IMG/VR virus record: IMGVR_UViG_3300021197_001203 | Coordinates: 44,316-108,315 of that record | Origin: a virus | DNA length: 64,000 nt | Direction: 5' to 3' (one strand) | Shown here: positions 8,603-16,519 of the stretch, piece by piece | How the letters are laid out: the number at the start of each line of letters is the position of its first letter | Numbering within the stretch: position 1 is the first letter of the stretch | The notes under the pieces: model-generated | What the model was told of the DNA's origin: nothing | Seen by the model: only the letters and a program-made list of their open reading frames with translations | The model's database searches: none | Made by a program: the position numbers and the translations under genes

Positions 8603-9484
8603 ATGATTAATGAACAAAATATAGAACAACAACAATACGATGAAAACTTGTGTATAGCTTGCGGCTATAAGTCGCTTGAATACTGTGATGACACTAGCTT
8701 AATGCCTAGTGAATATGCTAGAAGGATGATTTGCACGTCATGTGGTAAATCCACCGAGTTTTACGGTGAAGTCATTTGGACGCACTTAGAGCAGGATGAG
8801 AGACATGATGAGATTACAGACGACTGTGCTGACCTGATAATACAAGCGACAAAAGTAAACCAATTGATTAGTAATTGGTGTGAGCCTTTAGAAGAAGTAA
8901 TAGGGAGTTTTATTGGTTATGATCGAGAAGATTATGTGGCTTTAGATTCATTCGTAAATGCTGAATATTTTACCAAGTTTTTCAGTATCAAGAATATTGC
9001 CAGCTACTATGATGACACAAAATGGTCGCATGGACCCCATGTCCACCGTAATCGTGAGGATGGTAAAGTAGCAATGACTGATTTTATGGCGGCTACTTTC
9101 GGCAAGATAAGACTACTAGGTGTAGGGATAACCACCGAAGTCCTATGGAATTACTTATGGTTTCACACTGAAAACTACATAGAGACAAGATGTCAAGATG
9201 AGGATGATGAAGAGATTTATGAAGAATACATAAACTGGTTGAAAGGTTCTGTAAAACCAGCTTTATCGTTTATACATGAAAGAGAGTTTGCTTACGCATC
9301 TAACCTAGTGAAGAATAACACACATATGAATAGTAGCTGGGCAATTAAACACATGAAGCCGTTTAGCTTAATGCAACAAGCGATAGAATGTGCCATACGA
9401 GGGGACATAGAGATGTTTGAAGAGAATAGAAGAGAATTGAGCAATGAGTATTACGAAAGAAGGAACGGGGGGCGATATGTATGA
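8603..9484 (+). CDS. Unknown protein with N-terminal zinc ribbon
   Basis: A 293-residue protein. Residues 15-55 contain CIACGYKS...CTSCGKS, a zinc ribbon. The remainder is acidic and helical in appearance, with no catalytic motif I recognise. It follows its own leader cassette, so it may begin a transcript, and overlaps the next gene (9481) by ATGA. Function unknown; DNA or RNA binding is possible from the ribbon only. Confidence 0.75.
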   Translation: MINEQNIEQQQYDENLCIACGYKSLEYCDDTSLMPSEYARRMICTSCGKSTEFYGEVIWTHLEQDERHDEITDDCADLIIQATKVNQLISNWCEPLEEVIGSFIGYDREDYVALDSFVNAEYFTKFFSIKNIASYYDDTKWSHGPHVHRNREDGKVAMTDFMAATFGKIRLLGVGITTEVLWNYLWFHTENYIETRCQDEDDEEIYEEYINWLKGSVKPALSFIHEREFAYASNLVKNNTHMNSSWAIKHMKPFSLMQQAIECAIRGDIEMFEENRRELSNEYYERRNGGRYV

Positions 9485-9987
9485 GTAAAGCTGTGTCGAT
9501 CAGTCTTGAAGAGATGGATGCTTTTATGGAGGCTCAATTCTTTACTAGATTAGAGCCTGACCAAGTGGGGCATACTTGTTATGAGTGGGTCTATGAACAA
9601 GAGATGAATCATAGATATGCCCCAAACTGTAAGATTAGAATCTATTCAAGTATAGACCGTAATGGTGAATCAAGAGCTAAAGGTTCGGATGCAATAAGAG
9701 TAGTATTGACAGACCCTAAAGGCTATCCCTTCTGTAAAGCTTTCAAGCGTGTGCATAGAGTCAAAGGCTGGAGGCTTAACCTGTTAAGAAGATACGAGCC
9801 TGTGTTGCATGAGCCATGGAATTATACGTGGGCTGAGGAATACTGTTGTCCTAAGTGTAAGAACGGATTGCTAAGGACACGTTGGGGTAAAAAGGGTAGC
9901 TTCATGGGTTGTTCTAATTATCAATTGAGTAATCCCGATCCATGTAAATATACTGAACCCGTAATATTGCAGGAGGTATTACAATGA
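9481..9987 (+). CDS. Protein with C-terminal topoisomerase-type zinc finger
   Basis: A 168-residue protein. Its last 45 residues (CPKCKNGLL...KKGSFMGCSNY...CKYT) match the zinc-finger repeat found at the C-terminus of type IA topoisomerases, which binds single-stranded DNA. The N-terminal 120 residues are unrecognised and basic near the end. No topoisomerase catalytic domain is present, so this is an independent DNA-binding protein. It is coupled by ATGA overlaps on both sides. Confidence 0.75.
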   Translation: MSKAVSISLEEMDAFMEAQFFTRLEPDQVGHTCYEWVYEQEMNHRYAPNCKIRIYSSIDRNGESRAKGSDAIRVVLTDPKGYPFCKAFKRVHRVKGWRLNLLRRYEPVLHEPWNYTWAEEYCCPKCKNGLLRTRWGKKGSFMGCSNYQLSNPDPCKYTEPVILQEVLQ

Positions 9988-10208
9988 AAATAGACTTAAG
10001 CGAAACAAAACCTGTGTATGAATTACACATTTGGTATGATAAAACAGAACCACCATTAGGTGAGTTCGATGAGTTTGTAAAGTATGAAAATGCTAACGAA
10101 GCGATAGAAGCATATCACAAATTAGATTGTGCATACAAGATACTCATAGAGTATGCAGGTGATGATGGTGATGTGTTGTTGGAACACAGCAGGGGTGATG
10201 ACAAATGA
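9984..10208 (+). CDS. Small acidic protein, unknown
   Basis: A 74-residue protein with overlaps to both neighbours and the ribosome site AGGAGG about 7 bases before its ATG. It has mixed beta/alpha character and an acidic C-terminal half. No family recognised. Confidence 0.65.
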   Translation: MKIDLSETKPVYELHIWYDKTEPPLGEFDEFVKYENANEAIEAYHKLDCAYKILIEYAGDDGDVLLEHSRGDDK

Positions 10209-10744
10209 ATATATTTATCTTAGATGAAATACCAAGAATGGCGGCAAAATATCACTGTGATATTCACGTCAATAAAATGATATTAGAAACAACACAGATG
10301 TTATCAACGTGTTTAAGATTGAATGGTGCTGATGATGAGTGGATGATAGAAAGAGGCATTACTACCAAAGCAGGAACGCCATACAAAAAGACGCACCAAC
10401 ATCACCCAGCTGTGAAGTGGGCTTCTGAAACTAGAGATAATTTTGATTGGTTATCGGACTTAGGTTATTGGCTATTGATCGAATATCATTTTCGCTACGA
10501 CAAAACACACGGCTGTGAAAAACCTTTGATGAATATCATAAGATTAGACATAAATCAAAGTCATCTGATCAAAGAAGGTGAAATGACCGACTTTGCTCAA
10601 TGTATGCCCGATGAATACAAAGTCAAGGGTGATGCGGTAGCAGCTTATCGTGATTTTTACATCAATGATAAAGCTGGATTTGCTAAATGGAAACATAGCA
10701 CCCCGCAACCTGATTGGTGGCCTCATGAAGAGGTGGTGGCGTAA
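10205..10744 (+). CDS. Conserved phage-type protein, DxHVNKMxLE family
   Basis: This 179-residue protein belongs to a family I know from many phage genomes, usually of unassigned function. Recognisable parts are MNIFILDEIPRMAAKYHCDIHVNKMILE at the start (only the family pattern is meant), THQHHPAVKWASET near 60-75, and MPDEYKVKGDAVAAYRDFYINDKAGFAKW near the end. Conserved His, Asp and Lys residues suggest an enzyme or a nucleotide-binding protein, but no activity can be assigned. It shares 4 bases with the preceding gene and is joined by TAATG to the next. Confidence 0.8.
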   Translation: MNIFILDEIPRMAAKYHCDIHVNKMILETTQMLSTCLRLNGADDEWMIERGITTKAGTPYKKTHQHHPAVKWASETRDNFDWLSDLGYWLLIEYHFRYDKTHGCEKPLMNIIRLDINQSHLIKEGEMTDFAQCMPDEYKVKGDAVAAYRDFYINDKAGFAKWKHSTPQPDWWPHEEVVA

Positions 10745-11061
10745 TGGGATGGTGGCCATTAGACTTAGAAACAGGCAACATCAAGTGGGGTAAAACCCCA
10801 CCACATGATATGATGTGGGGTGATGCGGTTGCTGACGCTATGGACAGGATAATGGAAAATGCGTTAGAAGAAGCCATGGTTCAATGTAAGGCTATCTTTG
10901 AATCCTTAGAAGGCGAGCCAGTGATGACTCCTTTGGAGTTTTTATCGGGTATTGCCTTTTCATTGAATACTGTTGAAGAATATGCTTTCAGCCCAGCTTT
11001 CAAAGAAGCGTTGGGTGGTTATACATTACAAGTTAAATTAGTCAAAAAGGAGGATGAGTGA
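10744..11061 (+). CDS. Small conserved hypothetical protein
   Basis: A 105-residue protein that starts within TAATG. N-terminal WWPLDLETGNIKW followed by WGDAVADAMDRIMENA recalls short unassigned phage proteins with a GDxxADxMD pattern. The acidic tail (KKEDE) is encoded over the AGGAGG ribosome site of the next gene. Confidence 0.7.
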   Translation: MGWWPLDLETGNIKWGKTPPHDMMWGDAVADAMDRIMENALEEAMVQCKAIFESLEGEPVMTPLEFLSGIAFSLNTVEEYAFSPAFKEALGGYTLQVKLVKKEDE

Positions 11062-11062
11062 T

Positions 11063-11197
11063 ATGCCTATATGGAAAATATGTGCAAACTGTGGGATGCC
11101 TGACGGCGGGACGACAGAATGCTGGCGTGTTGAAAAGGGCGCAAGGGTTGTGTTTCCAGCTGGGCACAGCTTCTTCGATCAGGAGATGAAAAAATGA
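11063..11197 (+). CDS. Mini-protein with CxxC motif, 44 residues
   Basis: The ATG at 11063 lies 10 bases after AAGGAGG and directly follows the upstream stop. The product (MPIWKICANCGMPDGG...) has one CANC pair plus a further Cys at residue 19. The stop overlaps the next ATG in ATGA. The tight packing and ribosome site make it a likely real gene despite its size. Confidence 0.6.
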   Translation: MPIWKICANCGMPDGGTTECWRVEKGARVVFPAGHSFFDQEMKK

Positions 11198-11544
11198 CTC
11201 GGTATGAATACACTTGTTTAGCTTGTAATGAAACTGTTTTGTTGCGAGGCGAGCCTATGCACAATGACCTTTTGGAAAAGGGTCAATGTCCAGCTTGTGG
11301 ACATAGTGGCAGCTCTATATGGGATTACCGCTATCCTGAACGGACACCCTCTTTTGACCCGTGGAGTAAATGCCCTACTTGTAATAACAAACAAGGTTTA
11401 GCCCTCAAGGTCTTAGTGAAACATAATCCCGATTGGAGGGGCGTGGACAGATGTTTTCGTTTTTGCAGCCCTAAGTATGGTGGTTGTGGTGAAAAGTTCT
11501 TTGAAGATGGAATTGAAGGTATTGAAGGTGATGAAAATGAATGA
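11194..11544 (+). CDS. Double zinc-ribbon protein
   Basis: This 116-residue protein begins TRYEYTCLACNE, like the FmdB-type putative regulatory zinc ribbon, pairing with CPACG at about residue 32. A second set, CPTC near 60 with CSPKYGGCGEKFF near 90, forms another ribbon. Eight or more cysteines indicate at least two zinc ions. Role unknown; FmdB-like ribbons occur in many viral and cellular small proteins. Confidence 0.75.
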   Translation: MTRYEYTCLACNETVLLRGEPMHNDLLEKGQCPACGHSGSSIWDYRYPERTPSFDPWSKCPTCNNKQGLALKVLVKHNPDWRGVDRCFRFCSPKYGGCGEKFFEDGIEGIEGDENE

Positions 11545-11800
11545 TACAGAAAAACGCTGGGTAAAGTATGCACAAGAGCATTTAACGGGCAAAACAATCG
11601 TTTCAGTTAGATACCTGACCAAAGAAGAAGCAAAGGGTATGTATTGGACAGCTCAATGCCTTGTGATCACGCTAAACGATGGAACGGTGTTATTCCCTTC
11701 AAGAGATGATGAAGGCAACGGTGCTGGGACAATGTTCGGCAGAACAAGCAAGAATGGCGGTGCTGATTTGACATTTCCAGTTCTTCAAATCTATGACTGA
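11537..11800 (+). CDS. Small conserved protein, T-I-V-S-V-R-Y-L-T family
   Basis: The start at 11537 (MNDTEKRW) gives 87 residues and is preceded by GAAGGTG about 7 bases upstream; the longer in-frame reading lies over the previous gene. The core TIVSVRYLTKEEA...LVITLNDGTVLFPSRDDEGNGAGTMFG matches a small family seen in bacteria and phages with no assigned function (pattern recognition only). A compact beta-sheet fold is likely. Confidence 0.7.
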   Translation: MNDTEKRWVKYAQEHLTGKTIVSVRYLTKEEAKGMYWTAQCLVITLNDGTVLFPSRDDEGNGAGTMFGRTSKNGGADLTFPVLQIYD

Positions 11801-11809
11801 GGTGATTAA

Positions 11810-12013
11810 ATGAAAGATAATGAGTGGGGGACTAGGTTTTGGTCGCCTATGCCACAGCCGCCAAGAGAACCGCAGGATGAAGATGTAATGTCTATTCACT
11901 TGTGTCCTGTGTGTGAACGAAGATTAAGGCACCCTCAAGACCTAAAACTAGGGCTAAAAAAGGATAGTTTGCTACAATGTGATGGTTGTGGCTGGTGGAC
12001 TATTTTGAAATAG
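11810..12013 (+). CDS. Small zinc-ribbon protein
   Basis: A 67-residue protein with a proline-rich first third and CPVCERR / CDGCGWW pairs forming a zinc ribbon. The start follows GAGGTGATTA, an excellent match to the 16S rRNA tail. It is the last gene before the thermosome leader. Confidence 0.7.
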   Translation: MKDNEWGTRFWSPMPQPPREPQDEDVMSIHLCPVCERRLRHPQDLKLGLKKDSLLQCDGCGWWTILK

Positions 12014-12068
12014 TTTTGATCGAATCAATGTGAGAGGTTAATAATAACACGACAATCGGTCAGCCTAC
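12014..12068 (+). promoter_or_regulatory. Thermosome gene leader
   Basis: A 55-base gap with a perfect 5-bp inverted repeat TTGAT-CGA-ATCAA (12016-12028), then AT-rich GTTAATAATAACA that may act as a TATA-like element. GAGAGG lies about 30 bases before the ATG, too far for a normal ribosome site, so initiation may be weak or on a short-leader transcript. Confidence 0.35.
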
Positions 12069-13703
12069 ATGGGACGAGATGAACAACCAATATATGTATT
12101 GAATCAAAACATAGACCGCAAACAAGGCAGGACAGCACAGCGCAGTAATATAGCTGCGGCCAAAGCAGTAGCTGAAGCTGTTCGATCAACATTAGGGCCA
12201 AGCGGTTCTGATAAGATGTTGGTATCAGGAGAGGGTAAAAGCGTCATAATAACTAATGATGGTGCTACAATACTGAGAGAGATAGATTGCCAACACCCAG
12301 CGGGACAGCTTATGATTAGTGTCGCTGAAGTCCAAGAAGAAGTAGCTTATGACGGCACCACAAGCTCGGTTATAGTAGCAGGTAGTCTATTAGCTGAAGC
12401 TGAACAATTAATATCCAAAGGCATACATCCCACTACTATTTGTAAAGGTTTCAAGAGTGCTTCTAAGGTTGCGTTAGAAAAAATTAAGAGTCAGGCTAAA
12501 GATGTTGAAATGATGATGGAGGCTTCAGACCTTGAAAAAGAGGCGGCTCTGTCTATGATTGCTAAAACCGCATTAACTGGTAAATCCGCAGAGAGTGAGA
12601 TTGACCAAATAGCAGGATTAGCTATTGATTCAGTCATGAGAGTAGGTGGAGAGGGTAAAGCGGATTTGGATGACATTAAGATATTGACATTTTCAGGTGC
12701 TAGCTTTGAAGACTCACATATTTTAGATGGAGTGCTTCTTGAAAAAGAGCCAGTGCATAGTCAGATGCCCACATCAGCGAGTGGTAAAATATTGTGTCTA
12801 ACATCTGATATTGAAGTTAGAGAATTAAAACAAGAGACTACCCTTTCGATCACAGACCCAAACGCACTAGAACAATTTCTAGCTAAAGAAGAGGCGGCCT
12901 TGTTAGAGATGGTTGATGCTATAAAAGCGTCAAAGAGTAAAATTGTGCTGTGTAAAGGGGCTATTGATGAGTTGGCCCAGCACTACTTACAGAATGCAGG
13001 AATTATAGCTGTGAACCGTGTGAAAATGTCAGACCTTCAATTAGTTTGTAAATCCACAGGGGCAAAGCTAGTCAATTCTTTGAAAGATATTAGTCAGAAG
13101 GATTTAGGAGATGGTGCTACCGATGTAGTGGAGTATGGTGATCATAAATGCCTACACATATATGGCGAAAACGCCAACAATCCTTCACCTGTTTCAGCTG
13201 TTTTACGAGGTGTTAGCTCTCATACAGCCGAAGAGTTAGAACGAGCTTTTGATGATACTGTGGGGGTTGTTTCCGTTGCTTATATTAATAATCAATTTTT
13301 AGTGGGTGGCGGGGCATCATACATGGGTTTGTCAAAGGAATTGAATAGCTATGCAAAGTCTGTTGGTGGACGTGAACAAATGGCCGTTGAAGCGTTTGCT
13401 AGAGCATTAGAGAGTGTCCCAATAACATTAGCCGAGAATGCTGGTGCTGATGCCGTTGATGTTATGATTCAGTTGAGGCACGTTGTCGCTAATAATCCCC
13501 GTTCAGTTCACGGTATTGACATGAGTGGTAAAGTAAGTAATATTCTAACCGAGAAGGTCATAGAGCCAGCGATAGTCATCGAATCAGCAGTTAAATCGGC
13601 TACTGAAGCAGCTGTGTCTATTCTGAGGATTGACGATGTTTTGAGTATGAAGCCAGCTGGTGGGCCTATGGGTGGTATGCCTAGTATGGGTGGTATGGGC
13701 TAA
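12069..13703 (+). CDS. Group II chaperonin (thermosome subunit)
   Basis: This 544-residue protein is full length for a thermosome/CCT subunit, which forms an ATP-driven double-ring folding chamber in the cytoplasm. Visible signatures are TLGPSGSDKML near 41-51, NDGATIL near 66, DGTTSS at 95-100, GGGASYM near 415, and the usual tail ending in Gly/Met repeats (GGPMGGMPSMGGMG). The ATP-site motif normally GDGTT reads YDGTT, Tyr replacing the first Gly at residue 94, while the Asp is kept. Viral chaperonins of this class have been reported in marine archaeal viruses as far as I recall. It may fold viral tail or capsid proteins, or mix with host subunits. One base is shared with the next gene. Confidence 0.95.
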   Translation: MGRDEQPIYVLNQNIDRKQGRTAQRSNIAAAKAVAEAVRSTLGPSGSDKMLVSGEGKSVIITNDGATILREIDCQHPAGQLMISVAEVQEEVAYDGTTSSVIVAGSLLAEAEQLISKGIHPTTICKGFKSASKVALEKIKSQAKDVEMMMEASDLEKEAALSMIAKTALTGKSAESEIDQIAGLAIDSVMRVGGEGKADLDDIKILTFSGASFEDSHILDGVLLEKEPVHSQMPTSASGKILCLTSDIEVRELKQETTLSITDPNALEQFLAKEEAALLEMVDAIKASKSKIVLCKGAIDELAQHYLQNAGIIAVNRVKMSDLQLVCKSTGAKLVNSLKDISQKDLGDGATDVVEYGDHKCLHIYGENANNPSPVSAVLRGVSSHTAEELERAFDDTVGVVSVAYINNQFLVGGGASYMGLSKELNSYAKSVGGREQMAVEAFARALESVPITLAENAGADAVDVMIQLRHVVANNPRSVHGIDMSGKVSNILTEKVIEPAIVIESAVKSATEAAVSILRIDDVLSMKPAGGPMGGMPSMGGMG

Positions 13704-13966
13704 TGCCTATACGTGCAAATAAAACATTAAGATTAAGAAACAAATTAATTGCATTCTTAAAGGTGCGAGGCACTGCTTCTTCAAGGCAATTGCTCGATCA
13801 CTTCAACTCAACGACAAGACAAGGCTCAACCATGAATAGCATGACAAACGTGCTAGCAAAAGACCCTAGATTCAAAATAGTAGGACATACCAAAGTATCA
13901 AAGTTTTCAGGTAAATACTCTATGCTAGTGTGGGGTCTTTCAGGTGAAGAAGAAGAAGAAGAGTGA
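13703..13966 (+). CDS. Winged-helix DNA-binding protein
   Basis: The 87-residue product is basic at the N-terminus and has a helix-turn-helix pattern (FLKVRGTASSRQLLDHFN...SMTNVLAKDPRFKIVG) followed by a wing-like strand pair and an acidic tail of six Glu. It overlaps the thermosome stop by one base and is likely co-transcribed. A regulator role is inferred from the fold. Confidence 0.65.
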   Translation: MPIRANKTLRLRNKLIAFLKVRGTASSRQLLDHFNSTTRQGSTMNSMTNVLAKDPRFKIVGHTKVSKFSGKYSMLVWGLSGEEEEEE

Positions 13967-13970
13967 TACG

Positions 13971-14042
13971 TTGTGCAACGTGCATCATTTGAGAGTCAGA
14001 AGAGAAACTAAGTGTAGGTTATGTGGTAGGTCATATTCATGA
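13971..14042 (+). CDS. Possible 23-residue zinc mini-protein
   Basis: An open frame from TTG at 13971 (or GTG at 13980) to TGA at 14042 encodes CNVHH...CRLCGRSYS, a plausible single zinc site. It overlaps the next small ORF by ATGA. No ATG start is available and it is very short; translation is uncertain. Confidence 0.3.
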   Translation: MCNVHHLRVRRETKCRLCGRSYS

Positions 14043-14143
14043 GAAATAGAAGAGCTTGCAGGTGGTGTGGAGGCAAGGTCGATCACAACCATGATAGGAA
14101 ATATAGGTGTGAAAATTGCCCCCCAAAATGGAACGCACGATAA
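14039..14143 (+). CDS. 34-residue zinc-finger mini-protein
   Basis: It starts with ATG overlapping the TGA of the preceding small frame. The product is MRNRRACRWCGGKVDHNHDR followed by KYRCENCPPKWNAR, with CRWC and CENC pairs separated by 16 residues: a complete minimal zinc finger, strongly basic. It is likely to bind nucleic acid. Confidence 0.55.
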   Translation: MRNRRACRWCGGKVDHNHDRKYRCENCPPKWNAR

Positions 14144-14184
14144 AACAAAAAATGCCTCGCAGTATCACGTTTAGCTGACCTAAG

Positions 14185-14236
14185 TATTATAAGGGGTGCC
14201 CCCCCTCATAGGTAATGTAGTGGACACGGGGCCACT
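14185..14236 (+). promoter_or_regulatory. Leader cassette 3: TATA-like element and two hairpins
   Basis: TATTATAAGGGG (14185-14196) is followed by the stem AGGGG/CCCCT (14192-14196 with 14202-14206), then, 12 bases on, AGTGG/CCACT (14219-14223 with 14232-14236), then GGAG and an ATG. The order of elements repeats that of the cassettes at 1634, 8544 and 15492. Confidence 0.5.
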
Positions 14237-14255
14237 GAGAATGGAGATGAAGAGA

Positions 14256-14381
14256 ATGACAACAGATAAAACGGAATGTAATGGTAAAGAATGTATGTGC
14301 GGCACTAAATCATCAGGTGAGATGATAGTGCCTATTGGACAGGGACACAGCTGGTGTCTTGATTGTGGAGGGATTGTATGA
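14256..14381 (+). CDS. Small zinc-ribbon protein
   Basis: The ATG at 14256 has GGAG nine bases upstream; in-frame ATGs at 14241 and 14247 are alternatives. The 41-residue product has CNGKECMCG and CLDCGG, giving a zinc site, with HSW before the second pair as in common phage mini-proteins. The stop overlaps the metallopeptidase ATG. Confidence 0.6.
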   Translation: MTTDKTECNGKECMCGTKSSGEMIVPIGQGHSWCLDCGGIV

Positions 14382-15427
14382 GCCACATGAAACATGAATC
14401 ATGGATGATCAGATTGGACAACAAAGCAGTTAATAAAATGGAGTTAGTAAAACACTTCTGTCTAAATATAGACTGGGATTCGATTGTCGATCAAGCGTAT
14501 GACTGGTGTAAAGAGAATCATTACTTAGGTCAGCAGCCTACACTTATGGATGAATTGCCTAAAGTAAAGCAGACAGAATATAGCTCAAATAAAAGAATGG
14601 CCGACCTATGGTCTAATACTGAATCCTCATTAAGAAGTCAAGCAATACTTAGAAGACAGCCAGTAAAAGTAGGCGGTGGATTCATTGTGCGATTTAGTGG
14701 TAATGGGTCAAGAGCTGGCCCTCATTACGGTTGCACACTTGGGACTAATTGGGTATCGACAAAGGCAGGTGTTGATACAATAATCCATGAGCTGGCGCAT
14801 ATAGCTCATCTAGGACGTTATCATAAAGCAGTGATTAATGGACGGGCTAGGCCACACGATATATTTTACAATAGGATTATGCTGACTGCTATGGACGCAG
14901 CGTTTGGTTTGACTAAATCATGCACTGACCCCATTTACATGGGTTATTCTGTTGGTAATGGCTATGCGCCAACATCAAAGGTAAAAGGAATGATTAATCT
15001 TGATACAGACAGGATGAAGCCATTCATCACAAGAGAAAACTTTGATTGGTTGGATGATCGAGAAGAAGCAAAACAAATCAAGGCGGCTAAACCAAAGAAA
15101 CAACGAATTACAAGACAAACAGGTGAAGGGACATACGAAACTAATTGTGGTGATATTGAAATTACCAATGTTGGTGGCTACGGCTATACTTGTTATGAGA
15201 TTGAAGCACCAAACGGATTCAATTGGTGTGGTGCCCATTACAAAGAAGTTAATACAATCAAAGAGGCGTATTCCTACCTAGGCACGTATGACAAAGACAA
15301 GGGACGATACACAGGTGATGAGCTAGAACGATGCGAGGCTGGTTGTGATTGTGAATGGGACGTTGTTGATAGCGAGCATTACAGTTCTGTCCGATCACTT
15401 GATGGTCTAGCGTCATTGTTTGCATAG
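14378..15427 (+). CDS. HExxH zinc metallopeptidase-like protein
   Basis: This 349-residue protein starts at the ATG overlapping the previous TGA. IIHELAHIAHLGRYH near residues 134-148 is a zincin active site (two His ligands and the catalytic Glu), with a later RPHDIFYNRIM helix that may supply the third ligand, a layout like SprT/WLM-type or gluzincin proteases. Its downstream segment SKVKGMINLDTDR shares 12-13 residues with the C-terminal part of the 1238-residue protein encoded at 1704-5420. The last 100 residues are an unknown beta-rich domain with several Cys. It is probably an intracellular protease, since no signal peptide is seen; the substrate is unknown. Confidence 0.75.
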   Translation: MSHMKHESWMIRLDNKAVNKMELVKHFCLNIDWDSIVDQAYDWCKENHYLGQQPTLMDELPKVKQTEYSSNKRMADLWSNTESSLRSQAILRRQPVKVGGGFIVRFSGNGSRAGPHYGCTLGTNWVSTKAGVDTIIHELAHIAHLGRYHKAVINGRARPHDIFYNRIMLTAMDAAFGLTKSCTDPIYMGYSVGNGYAPTSKVKGMINLDTDRMKPFITRENFDWLDDREEAKQIKAAKPKKQRITRQTGEGTYETNCGDIEITNVGGYGYTCYEIEAPNGFNWCGAHYKEVNTIKEAYSYLGTYDKDKGRYTGDELERCEAGCDCEWDVVDSEHYSSVRSLDGLASLFA

Positions 15428-15541
15428 AGGTATTGGGTGAATACCCTATATGAATTAATTAGGCAGTAAGTTAGAGTATCAAACTGCTGTATTAATATAG
15501 GGAACCTACCCCTGAGAGGATTACCACTACGAGTGGGAGTA
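15428..15541 (+). promoter_or_regulatory. Leader cassette 4 and preceding spacer
   Basis: The spacer opens with GGTATT-GGGTG-AATACC (15429-15445), a perfect 6-bp stem that could end the preceding transcript. Further on TTAATATAGGG (15492-15502) precedes the stem AGGG/CCCT (15499-15502 with 15510-15513), then GAGAGGATTA, then CCACT-ACG-AGTGG (15524-15536), GGGAG and ATG. The second half aligns well with cassette 2 at 8544-8603. Confidence 0.55.
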
Positions 15542-16519
15542 ATGATTGAGATGACGAGAAAGATATTGAAAGAGAAACTTGAAGCACAGCTAGAAGGAAT
15601 GCTAACACCCGAAATAGGGCCATTATTAGAAGTGGCCGGATCGCTATGTAAGGAGATATGGCATGAAAAAAATGGTGTCTATCTTGATGCCGATGACCGT
15701 AAGGTCAAGCAGCAAACAAATGATGTATTGGCGGTAGTCGATTCAGTCAGCCATATTGAAATCAAATTAGGCAATGGTAAAGTATTATCATTTGGCAATG
15801 CTAAACCTGACAAACCAGCTATGACTATACCTTACGGCATGAGTGATAGAATCAATACAGCAGCAATGCCTAAAGATTGGTTGCCTATGGCTCTATACCA
15901 ACACTTAGTCGATGTATATGAAGGAGACACTACCTTTGCACAGGATGTTGCAGATTATCTGAATAAATGTATTGACGCAGCTACTGAGATTAGTGAAGAG
16001 GGTAGGCTTTCGATCAACAAGAAGAAACTACCGACTCCTTCAGCTACTGTGTTTACACAAGGTTTAGTGGAGTCTCACAAAAGAATGTTCAAATCAAAAA
16101 CCAAAGGTTCAACAGTATTCAATCTGACTTGTAGTATTGAAGATATTCAAGACGACCAGCCACTTAGAATACCACCACGATTAACGGGATTCATATCCCC
16201 TAATATCATAGAAACTCCAGTTGCGCCACCAATGACTTCAAGGCCGCACACTTTACAGTCAGAAGCAACGGAGGACAAGGAGGCAGACGAAGGTGGTATG
16301 TCTGTTTCCGACCACTTGTTCAATGTGCTGGGTAATGACCCACTAACTAAGGGCATGATCAGAAAGGCGATAGCTGATAACGTCCCTGAGCCGATGTGGG
16401 TGGCTGAATTAGATAAGCTGGTCAAAGAGGGTATCATAATCAAGGACGCTAGTGGTGGGCCTAGAAGCACAAAATATGTGGTGGTTTCACCTATTCCTGA
16501 TTTGGAGGTGATCGAATGA
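15542..16519 (+). CDS. Unknown protein with C-terminal winged helix
   Basis: A 325-residue protein. The ATG at 15542 or 15551 is preferred over an upstream GTG that lies within the hairpin. Residues 1-230 are unrecognised. A linker rich in Pro, Thr and Glu follows, then residues from about 255 (DHLFNVLGNDPLTKGMIRKAI...ELDKLVKEGIIIKDASGG) form a winged-helix domain. It heads a transcript unit and may be a viral DNA-binding regulator or replication factor. Its last codons contain GGAGGTGATC, the ribosome site of the next gene. Confidence 0.7.
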   Translation: MIEMTRKILKEKLEAQLEGMLTPEIGPLLEVAGSLCKEIWHEKNGVYLDADDRKVKQQTNDVLAVVDSVSHIEIKLGNGKVLSFGNAKPDKPAMTIPYGMSDRINTAAMPKDWLPMALYQHLVDVYEGDTTFAQDVADYLNKCIDAATEISEEGRLSINKKKLPTPSATVFTQGLVESHKRMFKSKTKGSTVFNLTCSIEDIQDDQPLRIPPRLTGFISPNIIETPVAPPMTSRPHTLQSEATEDKEADEGGMSVSDHLFNVLGNDPLTKGMIRKAIADNVPEPMWVAELDKLVKEGIIIKDASGGPRSTKYVVVSPIPDLEVIE

